Made by a program: the position numbers and the translations under genes. The notes beneath the pieces were generated by a model. The model was not told the DNA's origin, did not search any database, and worked only from the letters and a program-made list of their open reading frames with translations. 64,000 nucleotides of DNA from Acanthococcus lagerstroemiae (Eukaryota > Arthropoda > Insecta > Hemiptera > Eriococcidae), in contig CM063111.1 in the NCBI GenBank assembly GCA_031841125.1, positions 57,659,535 to 57,723,534 of the forward strand. Direction: 5' to 3'. Below are positions 34,290-44,374 of the stretch, one piece after another (positions within the stretch are counted from its first letter, which is position 1; every line of letters starts with the position of its first letter).

Positions 34290-34735
34290 AGTAGAACTGA
34301 ACAAAATGTGAAAAAAATTATGACACCAATTTGAATTCGAAATTCAAATCCCAAATTAGAAACGCGTGTAACTGAAAATTGGAGGGTGAACAGAATGTAG
34401 GATTCGCTGAACAAAATTAAACAAAATCGTGGTATCGAATTTGATTCAAAATTCGGAGATGGGGGCTGTATTTCTTCAGCACCCCCTCGAATTTGAAACG
34501 TGTGTAACTAAAACAATAAGAGTGGACAAAAAGTGGAACTTTCTGAACAAAATTGAACAAAATATGAACAAAATTAAGACATGAAATTCGATTCTAAATT
34601 TGAAGATGGAGGGCTACATTTCTTCAGCGCTCCTAAATTTGAAACGCGTATATCTCGAAAAGAGGGGTTGAACCAAATTTTTCATTTGCTGAACAAAAAT
34701 GAACAAAATTATGACATTAATTTTGAGCCTAATTC
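34290..34735. repeat. ~140-bp tandem array, about four units
   Basis: CTGAACAAAA(T/A) starts near 34296, 34408, 34547 and 34688. Each unit continues with GAACAAAAT, (A/G)TCTAAATTTGAAGATGG-like and TTTGAAACGCG(T) words. The reversed core (TTTGTTC...TTTTGTTCAG) resembles the array at 40.4-42.2 kb. Confidence 0.7.
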
Positions 34736-35433
34736 GTAGGTGTGGGCCCGCGGAAATGGACCTGCGAAATCACCAAGAGATGGAGAACTCACAACCACTT
34801 AGGTAACGCGGCAAAGTGAAATCAGCCAAAATGACGAGCGAGCTGAAAAGTAAGGAGCAGTCAACATCAGCCGTTCCTCAAGCAGTTATCGCGGAATGTC
34901 TTGAGAACGCCTCGCAGAGTGCCCTTGCGTCTCTACCAAAGTTACGTCATCTGAAACGCAACATTCAGAACGCGCAAGTGAAGAGTAGTGCTCACCCCCT
35001 CTTCTGAAGTCACGAAAAGGTACCTGCCTCCCAGCTAAGGATATGACTACCCCGCAAGGCGATGACTTCATTTGGTAAGATTCCGACTGTCACGATGACA
35101 ACCGAATGATGGAGTCTTTTGGCACAAACTATGAATTTTCTCTTCTAGTGCGATCAATTTTCTTTTTAGACGAATTTCGTGCGATCAATTTTCAGTAATA
35201 CCAATTCTCTGTGATATCTATATCGCTACGATCCATAATATCCACCCCTGCATTTGCTCTAGCTATCTCACTGTAGAGACAGAGTATGCCGCAGAAGCCG
35301 CAGTTACATCCAAAGAGCATTGTCCCTGCTATTAAACTTGGGATTTGCAAATTTATAGCACGTAAAAGTGCACTATACTTTCTTCCATTAATAATGTCCC
35401 ATAAGAATAACATAGCTAGTAAATTTCGTCTTA
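34736..35433. other. Unassigned interior of the 5.65-kb element
   Basis: Mixed composition with two short overlapping open frames on opposite strands (34816-35007 and 35071-34886), neither recognised. Confidence 0.3.
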
Positions 35434-36179
35434 CAGGATGTCTAACAAAATCGAATTTTGAAAATAAATGACATTTAAATGACCTTTTCCTCCCAATTTG
35501 CTGTGAATGTACTAGAATGCAAATACATTATGGGTATCATTTTAAATGAAAAAGTAAGTTGGATACACGACGATAATTTTTATCCAATTTCAAAATTATG
35601 ATTTAGGAAAGTATCTACCTAAGAAGTCCAATCTTCTTTTTAATAAGAGATGCACACAAGAGATACTGTTCCTATTATAATTTCCTGATGATTGATGATG
35701 AATGTGATGCAGGGAAGAGCAAAGGTATCTCACATGCAAAAGAACATATTTTTCTAAAAGCTTTTCTGCTGATTCATTAATCATCAAGTTTTTTCAATTT
35801 TTTTTTTTTTTTGAAATCGGGAATTATTATTATTAGTATTTTTGAGTAAAAAACTAGAAAAATCACTTTTTGGGAAAAATACTGATAAATAAACGGAATT
35901 GGTGCAAAATATGCATTAAATGCTAAAATGTGCGACATGTACAAAATGAAGTACTGCTTATTTGATTCAGAACTCTGTGATTCGTGAAGATCTTTTGAAA
36001 CTTCTGGAATGTACGCCATAGATAGAAATAATATACATTCGCATAAAAAATAGAATTTTCCAATTATAAATTCTTTGTTTTCTCATGCAAGGTTTAATTT
36101 GCTGATTTTTAAAATTTTAAATGATCATGATTGAAAATAAATGACTTTAAATGACTTAAATGATCGTTAGACACCCTAG
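35434..36179. mobile_element. TIR element with CAGGATGTCTAAC ends, relative of 20895-21660
   Basis: The ends CAGGATGTCTAAC and GTTAGACACCCTAG are inverted copies. Flanks TCTTA and TCTAT give only an imperfect 5-bp duplication. ATGACATTTAAATGACC-like repeats sit beneath both ends. The interior matches the 21-kb element in opposite orientation over about 600 bases. Poly-T (about 35799-35812) lies inside. It is nested in the 32405-38052 unit. Confidence 0.7.
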
Positions 36180-36426
36180 TCTATTACTTAGGCTCATCAT
36201 CTCAAACCCCTGCAATAGTCCAGTATATTTCAGTTTGCATGGGTAATATGTAAACAAAACATAATATAAATATTTCAAAAGTGTTTTTCAATTTTACCTC
36301 GAATTGATAAACAAGCCTGACTCTTCGACAGTCTCGCGACATGTTTCGCCGAAAAAAGTACCTAATGTCCTATCGTACGGAGAAATTTTCAAAATTTTCG
36401 AATATCAAAAATGAAAACGAAAAAAA

Positions 36427-36943
36427 AATTTAATATCATGGAAATGAAAACGCGCTCTATGGGGTGTAGCATGGTGCGATATCATTGAACAACTTCATAG
36501 ATTTTTTATTATTATTATTAATTTTTTTTTCGTGTGACTTAATGCCGAAAGAATAGAATTCGAAAATTGGTTTATAGGTTTTTGAGGTCGCTGTATTCGA
36601 TGTTAGAGTAATTTTTGAATCCTATCCCTCCTGGTGCGACCAATGTGGTAGCAAGAGCGTAGGACAAGCAATGGTAGACTCGGAATTCACCCTTTTAAAT
36701 TAAAGCTACCGAATGGGGTAAAAATACAGTTTTATTTATTCAAAGTGTTGCTAAAATAGAAAATAACGTCGTAAACATGTCTTAATTGAAATAAGCACAG
36801 GGGCTTGAATTTGGTCCAGATTAAAAATCAGAAACGATATTCGAAATCAGCGACACAAAACCACCCCTATTTCGATGCTTCGTGCAAATTTTCTTCGGAG
36901 AAGCTGAATTCGTATTACGACAGTGCTCTGGAAAGGGTCGAAT
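36427..36943 (+). repeat. Long direct repeat, copy 2
   Basis: Second copy of 32630-33107. It has an extra ~45-base stretch near its start (36462-36510, including ATTATTATTATTA) and lacks the G run of copy 1. After CTCTGGAAAGGGTC the two copies diverge. The short frame here reads NLVQIKNQKRYSKSATQNHPYF and stays open for 68 codons. Confidence 0.85.
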
Positions 36944-37869
36944 ACAAATCTGAGGCGATATTCGAAATCAGCGTCTCAGAGCTTGGTTGGCTATCCTGTC
37001 CAAAAAATTGACTTTAGAATCTCGTAAAGAATTTGGAACTTGAGGAAAATTAGAGTAACCGGAATTAGCCTCTCTCTCGTGGAGCCTGAATGGTTTGGGG
37101 AGAGGGAAAATAACTATTAAAATGAATTCTGGAACCCAGGTGAAAAAGCTGCAGCATATCTAACGACAAATGCTATAAAAGTACAAAGGTGGTTAGGAGC
37201 TGGAAAATTATGGCACCAGGGGAGGCGGAGGAGGCTTCAATTTAAGAGTATCGATAGATACAATATAAAGTCATACATTTGGAAAAAAATAGCCTCTTTC
37301 GTAACGCGACAATAATTATTATGCGGTCTTTAAATTTTTTCAAATTTTGTGGATTAGTTACTCTTCCCCCAAAACCTCGGAAGTCTCATTCATTCACCCT
37401 TATCTACATTTGTAAAGGAAAGAGGAGCCGAAGAGCAACCCGATGGCAGGATGTTCCAGAAAATGAATTCGTTGGTATTCAAATTTTCGTTTCATTACGA
37501 CTTTCTCAAAAAATTTTTACCCCGGGGAGAGGAGCTAGATTGAATATTTTTTCATTTTCGCGTCTTCTCGCGCCGATTTTCAGATTCTCACGAACAGGAT
37601 GAGATGAAAACACGAAACAGCTGATATTGGGAGAAGTGTATAGTGATTGGTTTGCGTTTCATCATATTTTTCGTGAAAAGTCACGAAATACAAAATACGC
37701 CAAGTGTATAGCCGCCTTTTTAAAAATGTTGACGCGAAACGAATACCATGAAAATGATTTCATCACACCAACACACTCTGTACTACTGCGATAGGAGAGG
37801 TGGTTGTACTACCCACGTCCTTCTCCTGTGAAAGAAAAAATATCCGAAAATAGCCTGAGCGAAGGAGAA
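36944..37869. other. Unassigned right interior of the 5.65-kb element
   Basis: A 107-codon open frame (37279-37602) is basic and Phe-rich with no recognisable motif. It could be a decayed transposase exon but I see no catalytic block. Confidence 0.25.
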
Positions 37870-38057
37870 ATTTTTTTAAATAAGAAATAGGGTAAAATCT
37901 GTTTGAAATACTACAGAATTTCGCAGTAGATTTTTTTTACAAAATTCCCTGACTCTTAGGTGGAAAATACTGGAAATTCCAAAATTCCCTGACTTTTCCA
38001 GACGGACAAAATTCTCTGAATTTTCCCAGTTTTCCAGAGAATGGACACCCTGCGGAC

Positions 38058-39916
38058 CTTCTGGGGGAAAAGGAAACAAAGGGAGTGTCTACGTTCTTGT
38101 ATATGATATGTACTTTTGCCTTTGTTCGATCCCTGGAACGTTTTCACATTCTCGTGCATTTTTATCGGTTTATAGTTATTTCACGTCGCAATTTTCTTCC
38201 AAGTCAAATAGGAAATCAATTTGTATTTATATTTTTTAATTTCATACTCTATTTATGAGGCTAGGTATGCAGTGTAACGGCCATTATTCTCAGTGTGTTT
38301 GTCTGTATTACAGACAGAAAATCGAATCTTTAAAACTGTTAAATCTTTCGGATTTGAGAGGGGCTGTCTTACCATGTTACCGAAACGAATTTTAGACTCA
38401 TTTGTACCAATTTGGGCGAGTCTCCTGAGAGTGATCAACTCTGCTGGGATCCTCGAAATGCCACTGGCTGGACTGGCTATAACAACGCAGCGGGAACTCA
38501 ACCGTTATACTGCGCGTTTGGCTTCATTTCGTACACGAATCACAAATCAAAACAAAATCAACTGTCCTAATTTTCTCGACGCAACCATAAAACTGCAGCG
38601 TCGCACTTCCCGAATACATGAACGTAACAGTGGAGGCCTTTGCGAGTATTTACGTTGATTGGAAGTCACCAAACCAATACGCCTACTTTCCGAAATACTC
38701 AGACACAACACGTGCACCACACTCCACCATTCATAATCTAAAAGCAAGAATATAGGCAGCAAACAAAACACCATTTCCGTTTCCATTATGGAAATTATCG
38801 ACGATCGATCACTCGATCTATCTGAATTTCGACTTCCATCAACACTATGCGGTGTACTTCAGAGAGGACAAACGAAAACCCGATCAAGGTGCCGGCCAAA
38901 CAAAATACACCGTCGAAGGCAAGTGCTCGGTGTACGCGGCTTAATTAACTCGCCTGGAACACTTTTTTTTTTCTTCTTCTTCCTTCAACTTCCATTCGCG
39001 TGGTTGTCGATATTTTTCGACATCTTACGTAAGACGCGATCTCGCGACTTTACGTAACGTACAATTTCAATCATTGATAAGTCTCTCTCTCTTTATAACT
39101 TCATTGAACATATTTTAATAAACAGTTTATACATCTAACGTTCGATTCAACAAAACGTTTTGCCTCGATGTTTCTGTGTAGGAAGACAGGTTTTGATATC
39201 GGTTTCCCTCACCGTCCACATCGCTCTCGTATTGCGATTTATCCTTTGTTTGTTTCCTTATGGTTTCATAATGACCGTATACATTTTTTTTTCTTTCTAT
39301 GGTGTCACACGAATTATATTATGATCGAGAAAGAAGGAAAGAAAATGACTCGAGATGATGATGAAAAAAAAAGAAAAAAGAAAACACAAGTCCTGACTAA
39401 TGAAAACAAATTGATCGCATAAATTGTGCCGTCTCAACCAAAGGCTACTGCAAATTGCGCGTCGTACGAGTTGATTATCATCGGAGACATTTTTTTCCAC
39501 TACTTTTTGACGTTTAACGGCAGCAGCGAGCATTTCGGAATCGAGGCGATAAGCTATTTATGGCGGTTGCTGACGCAAACGTGCCGCTGGTTTCGGATGA
39601 AACGGACGCATTTAAAGGCCTTTTTTACCCGCGCCGTTTCCCCAAATTCAATTGGGATAACAATTTTTCCTGTACGGTTCGACTTGAATTAACTTCGGCC
39701 GTCTAATATCCACGTGTCGTCCAAATGATCGCCGGGAATTGCGTTTTCGTTACCGACGACGCATCACGACTGGCGCGGTCTAAAGGGTATAACGACATGT
39801 TTGCTCTCTCGTCTGCTGTCTTCCGTTTCGCATTGCGAATGCCACGATCGCTCTGCAATTTGTCACCGGTCCCTTTGTTCGAGATCGTTATTAATGAGTT
39901 AAGTGGAATTACGTGC
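38058..39916. other. Unassigned stretch, no gene seen
   Basis: A 121-codon frame on the + strand (38293-38658) and short frames at 39426-39991 show no motif I recognise. CpG content rises from about 38950 to 39990, with TTACGTAA-type palindromes near 39027 and 39050. Confidence 0.3.
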
Positions 39917-40160
39917 GGTCAAATCGTAGGCGCCGTGATGAGGTGCCGAAGACTGCCGTTCAGACGCCGAACTAGAGGGGAGCTCGAGTGACTCAAGGTC
40001 ACACAAATCCTATTCCCTCTCAAGGATTTCATCCCTGCCGGGTGTTCCGTTTGAGGTGCAACAGCCTGCAATCTCTAGTACGGCAACTTAATCAATCTAC
40101 GTGTACGGTGGTTTACTGGCCTTCACGATTTACGGGGAAAAGATATTACACCTATTTATA
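39917..40160 (+). repeat. Dispersed repeat, copy 1 (copy 2 at 44375-44895)
   Basis: TCAAATCGTAGGCGCCG, GCCGAACTAG(A/C)GGGGAGCT, CAAATCCTATTCC, GGATTT, GCAACTTAATC, TACGTGT/GACGTGT and ACGGGGAAAAGATAT recur in order at 44375-44895, where a TIR element separates the two halves. Confidence 0.7.
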
Positions 40161-40197
40161 TTGAAAGAGGAAAAATAAAATGACCTGTAAAAAAAGT

Positions 40198-40360
40198 ACT
40201 TCTTGTTAGGTGACACCTTGCCATGGTGAAGAGGCTTGAGCGTAAGAAATAAAAAAAGACTCTCTATGAGGTTATATATCGTTAAAATCGCGACCAAAAG
40301 CACGTAGAGAAGGCTAACTCCGACAGATAAACCCTGTTGAAATCAATGAAAAACAGGTGC
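40198..40360. repeat. Dispersed ~165-bp repeat, copy 2 (inverted relative to 25150-25312)
   Basis: Contains GGTGACACCTTGCCATGGTG, TCTCTATGAGGTTATAT, CGTTAAAATCGCGACCA and CTCCGACAGATAAACCCTGT, the reverse complement of the copy next to the RTE at 25 kb. Confidence 0.65.
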
Positions 40361-40419
40361 ATGTCGCCAGCCCCCTCATTGTGGGAATGAGGGAGAAAAA
40401 TAATGTCAATAATTTGTTC

Positions 40420-42240
40420 TAATTTGTTCAGCCATTTTTATAATTTTTTCTGACCCCCCCCCCCCCCCACAAAAAAATTAGCAACTCAGTTTGAGGGATT
40501 GGCGACATGCTAGCCCCCAACATTCGATTTCAGGGTTGTAACAGATCTCAAACATTTGTTCTTAATCTGTTCTAATATGTTCCGCCACCCTCCCCTATTT
40601 ACAGCCACCAAAAAGAGGGGCAGAATCAACTAATAGCTATAATCCCACACAAATACTATTTGCGGCACACTAAAATTTGTGTTACACTCGTTCTAATTTG
40701 TTCTCTCATCTACACACCTGAGACCATCACCAATATGCATTTGCCGACTATTCGAGCTCAGGGGCAGGGGTAAGTGACCCTCAACTCCTTGGTATCCAAA
40801 TGAATACGATTTGCTACACACTGAAATTTGTTCTGTATACGTTCTAGTTTGTTCTCTCAACCCCACACCTCAGACTATCAAAACCATACATTTGCCGACT
40901 ATCAGAACTAGGGGATGGGGGTAAGTGACACTTATGTATGAATTTTCCACATAAATTATACGATTGGCTACCAACTGCAATTTGTTCTCTATTCATTCTA
41001 GTTTGTTCTCTCATCTACACATTAAAATCCGTCGCCAGAAAGTTTTGGCCGGAAATATAAACTTATGTGGTGGGGCTAAGTGGCGCTTATGTACGAGTTT
41101 CCCACATAATTGCAATTTGTCTCCCACTACACTTTGTTCTTTATTTGTTCTAATTTGTTCTCGAATATACACACCAGAATCAACCGTCACTGTGGATTTG
41201 AAGTCATTCGAAATTTAAAGAGTAAGGTTAAGTGACCCTTAAGTCTCAAGTATCCATAAAGATTTGTCATCTTGCCGGTAGTTTGCCAGTTGCGTCCCGA
41301 AAAGCCATTTTCGTATCAGTTGCGTCCCGGCTTAAAATTGAAGATGTTCGATTTTCGTCCCAGTAAAAAAATTAAGATGTGCGAGTTCCGTCCCACATGT
41401 TGGGTACATTAAAATCCGTCGCCACAAAGCATTAACCGACAGTATGAACTTATGTGGTGGGGGTAAGTGGCCCTTATGTGCGGATTTCCTACATAATGGC
41501 GACTTTTCGGGCACTAAATTTGTTCTCATTTGTTCTAATTTGTTCTCTCATCTCCACACTGGGCAAAATATCACATTTACATGGACGTAGGACTAAAGGG
41601 TCACTTAAGCCCATCCCCTGCATTTCTATTGACTTCAAATATACTTGGATGAGAGTTTGTGGTGTACCATTATATGGGAAATTCGCACATAAGGGCCACT
41701 TACCCCCACCACATAAGTTCATATTGTCGGTTAATGCTTTGTGGCGACGAACTTTAGTATGTAGATGAGAGAACAAATTAGAACAGATAGAGAACAAATT
41801 GCAGTTGGCCAGAAATCACATTTACATGGAAACTTAGGACTTAAGGGTTACTTACCCCCACCCCCTGAATTCAGATTGACTTCAAATACACATCGATGAT
41901 GGATTGTGGTGTGTAGATTCGATAACAAATAAGAACAAATAGAGAACAAATTTTGGTTCCCGATAAATCGCCATTATGTGGGAAATTCGCACATAAGGGC
42001 CACTTATCCCCACTACATAAGTTCATATTGTCGGCCAATGCTTTGTGGCGAAGGATTTTAGTGTGTAGATGAGAGAACAAATTAGAATGAATAGAGAACA
42101 TATTGCAGTTGGTAGCCAATCGTATAATTTATGTGGAAAATTCATACATAAGTGTTACTTACCCCCACCCTCTAGTTCAGATAGTCGGCAAATGTATGGT
42201 TTTGATAGTCTAAGGTGTGGGGTTGAGAGAACAAACTAAC
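40420..42240. repeat. Palindromic array of ~152-bp units (foldback)
   Basis: In the left arm, GTTCTCTC-type words recur near 40700, 40852, 41003 and 41155 (spacing about 151-152). Each unit has TTTGCCGACTAT, GGGG(T/C)AAGTG(A/G)C, TTATGT(A/G), TTTGTTCT and CTAGTTTGTTCT. From about 41640 to 42240 the same units run in reverse orientation: 42060-42238 mirrors 40860-41040 nearly base for base. A smaller palindrome (41405-41540 against 41650-41790) sits near the middle. The centre (41270-41400) has a separate CGTCCC repeat. No coding. The right end abuts PLE copy 2. Confidence 0.8.
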
Positions 42241-43177
42241 TACTGCCACGGAGCAGTTAACATACTAAGTGACAGCAACCTCAGAACAACAGAAATCAAC
42301 AAAATTAAACAAATAGCAATTAACAACAAATACCAACCACAAACAGTAGACAGAATAATTAACAGCTCGGGTTGAGAGCAAAATTAGAACGAGAACACAA
42401 CCAAAAAGCACAGACACTGAACCAACAACCACAAAAACAGAAAAATACGCGGAGCAATACCGTTCACAGGAACACATACATACAAAATACAAAAATTCTT
42501 CAACCAATACAAGATAAATCTCCAAATCAAAAACAGACCACCTCTGATCAAACAAATAAGCAATGAAAAAAAAAAACCAAGGACAGAAACAACAGTAGCG
42601 GAATATACAAACTGGACTGTGAGCACTGTGACATGACCTACATAGGGGAAACAGGCAGAAAATTCACAACTGGAATCAAAGTACATGATGAATTACAGAA
42701 GCTGAAAACACTGCAATGACCAGGGACATAACAATAACAAATTTACAGAAAAGTACAAAATCCTACACATAGAAAACAACACAAGGAAAAAAAAAATTAA
42801 AAGAACAATTAGAAATAATAAAGACAAAAATAAAACAAAACAACCTAATAAAAACAACAACTAACTTCCAAAGCCAGAACTTATTCCAACTAATAACATA
42901 ACTACCACGGACTGGACAGACCACACAATCAGAGACAACAACAGGAGCACACAACTAATAACACTCACTGATTGGACAGACTGCATAATCACAGACAACT
43001 AATAGGAGCACACGACTAAAGAGGTTCACCATATGGTACTACTCTCAACTATGACTACAGGACCACAAGAGACAAGTCTCATTTAGAGTACTCCACTGAT
43101 GATGGCATAAAAGCCGAAAGCGCTCTGGAATACAGAAGAAGAAAAAGTGAATTGACACACCTTACACATGCAATGAA
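42241..43177 (+). mobile_element. Penelope-like element copy 2, 5'-truncated
   Basis: It starts inside RT (YCHGAVNILSDSNLRTTEINKI) and runs through the linker (KQIAINNKYQPQTVDRIIN) into a frameshifted GIY-YIG domain and the 3' region with hammerhead. This shows the direct RT-linker-GIY-YIG order. It carries the shortened GIY-YIG form (AAGCTGAAAACACTGCAATG) shared with copy 49562-50515. An unrelated ~28-base insert interrupts it at 42365-42392. The 3' end reads GAATTGACACACCTTACACA. Confidence 0.85.
43088..43133 (+). ncRNA. Hammerhead ribozyme-like motif in PLE copy 2 (core intact)
   Basis: Stem I GTACTCCA (43088-43095) pairs with TGGAATAC (43126-43133) at 7 of 8 positions. CTGATGA is at 43096-43102, then stem II GGC/GCC with a one-base U before it, GAAA (43116-43119), the palindrome AGCGCT (43119-43124) and cleavage-site C at 43125. 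The self-complementary stem III half fits the dimeric hammerheads known from PLEs. Confidence 0.82.
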
Positions 43178-43179
43178 AT

Positions 43180-44355
43180 ATTAGTGCATCCATGAGCGGG
43201 CATAGGTCTCCCCCACCCTTCTCCATCGGTCCCTATTCCTTGCTCCCCTTATCCAAAGCTTCCCACCTATATTTTGCAGTTCGTCGTGCAACCTTTTCAA
43301 GGGTCTCCCTCGGGTTCTCCTTCCCTCCCTAGGATACCAGTCCAATACCATACAGCCCCACCTTCCTGCACATTCTCTGGCAACATGTCTTGCATAATCA
43401 AAACTTTAATTTTTTAGCAATGTACTTCAGTCTTTTGCTCCGATCAGACTTCTTACTTCGGTATTTTTTAATCTATCCATTATTTTTAATTCCAAAATCG
43501 ATCGCTCCATGGCAATGCCGGTTCTTGCCATTTTTAAATTTTGTGCTTCTGTAGCTGCCCATGTCTATGCTCCGTAGGTCAGAACGGAAGTGTATACTGT
43601 ATACCCTTCCAACACGTTTACTTTGAGATTTAACGGCATTTTGCATTTGTATACCTATTTCAACGACCAAGAGCTTTTCCAAGCCTGCGCTCTCTTTCCT
43701 TTTCCGTACTATCTTTAAAGGATATTGTTTGTCCTAAATACAAGGTGCTATCTTCTACTCTAATTTCCTTTGTACCCAGCTTAATTTTAGAAGCTATTCT
43801 TTGATTTGTAATCAACACTGTTTTGCTAGTATTCATTTTCAAACCAACCTTCAACGCTTCCTGTTCGTTCTTTGGCCATCGTTTGGAGGTCCTCTCCATC
43901 CCGGGCCATCAAGGCGACATTGTCCGCAAACCGCAAGTTATTTAACCAGACTCTGTTTATTTTTAGGCCCCTGTCTTCCCAATTCAAATTATAAAAAACT
44001 TCTTCCAATAAGCTGTTGAACAGATTTGGTGATAAGGGGTCCCCTTGTTTTACCCCTCTATTAATTTCGAAGTATTGCCCCGTTTTGCCTAAACGCACTT
44101 TTCCTTTGACACGTTTGTACATATCTTTTGTTCATCTAATCATTTTATTGGGAATCCCTTGTCTCCGTAGAGCCCGCCACAGTGCAGGTAAGGAGATCGA
44201 GTCGAAAGTTTTTTGAAAGTCTGTCGATAATGTATTTACATTTTGATTAAATTCTTTCGATTTCTTAATCAGTTGGTTAAGAACAAAGATTTGATCTATT
44301 GTTACACAACCTTTTCTAAAGCTTGCCTGTTCGGATCTTCGGCCTGGTCCATTTG
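43180..44355 (-). mobile_element. RTE-like LINE, RT to C-terminus, decayed
   Basis: On the minus strand in order: QASFRKGCVTIDQIFVLNQLIKK (about 44328-44260), TDFQKTFDSISLPALWRALR, then a 98-codon frame (44122-43826) with NRGVKQGDPLSPNLFNSLLEE and LNNLRFADNVALMARDGED, then VGLKMNTSKTVLI and YLGQTISF (43845-43710). The C-terminus is GRPLKRLHDELQNIGGKLW and GETYARSWMH (43300-43185). The catalytic FADD reads FADN at 43919-43930, so RT is dead even apart from the frameshifts. Endonuclease is absent. Its 3' end abuts the 3' end of PLE copy 2 (tail to tail). Confidence 0.85.
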
Positions 44356-44374
44356 TACACCGATATGATCATGG

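Larger units (their letters stand above)
32405..38052. mobile_element. 5.65-kb TIR-bounded composite element, 5-bp TSD CGGAC
   Basis: The left end is CAGGGTGTGCATTCTTC (32405) and the right end, reversed, is CAGGGTGTCCATTCTCTGG (38052). Identical CGGAC flanks both (32400-32404, 38053-38057). Subterminal sequence at both ends is built from CCCTGACTTTTCCAG-like words. The target lies just behind the RTE C-terminal region, and the open frame can be read on after the element (ATGTCGGACCTTCTGG). The inside holds a pair of ~480-510-bp direct repeats, a ~140-bp tandem array, a ~147-bp doublet, a short inverted pair and a further TIR element. I recognise no transposase. It is either a large non-autonomous transposon that gathered insertions, or one whose transposase is too decayed to see. 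Confidence 0.65.

Noticed and set aside
35799..35812. Poly-T as a retroelement tail
   Set aside because: It lies inside the 35.4-36.2 kb TIR element at a position where the 21-kb relative has only short A/T runs, so it is an expanded homopolymer.
40420..42240. CRISPR-like array
   Set aside because: Units are ~152 bp, diverged along their whole length and inverted in the second half; no short identical repeats with unique spacers, and the DNA is eukaryotic.
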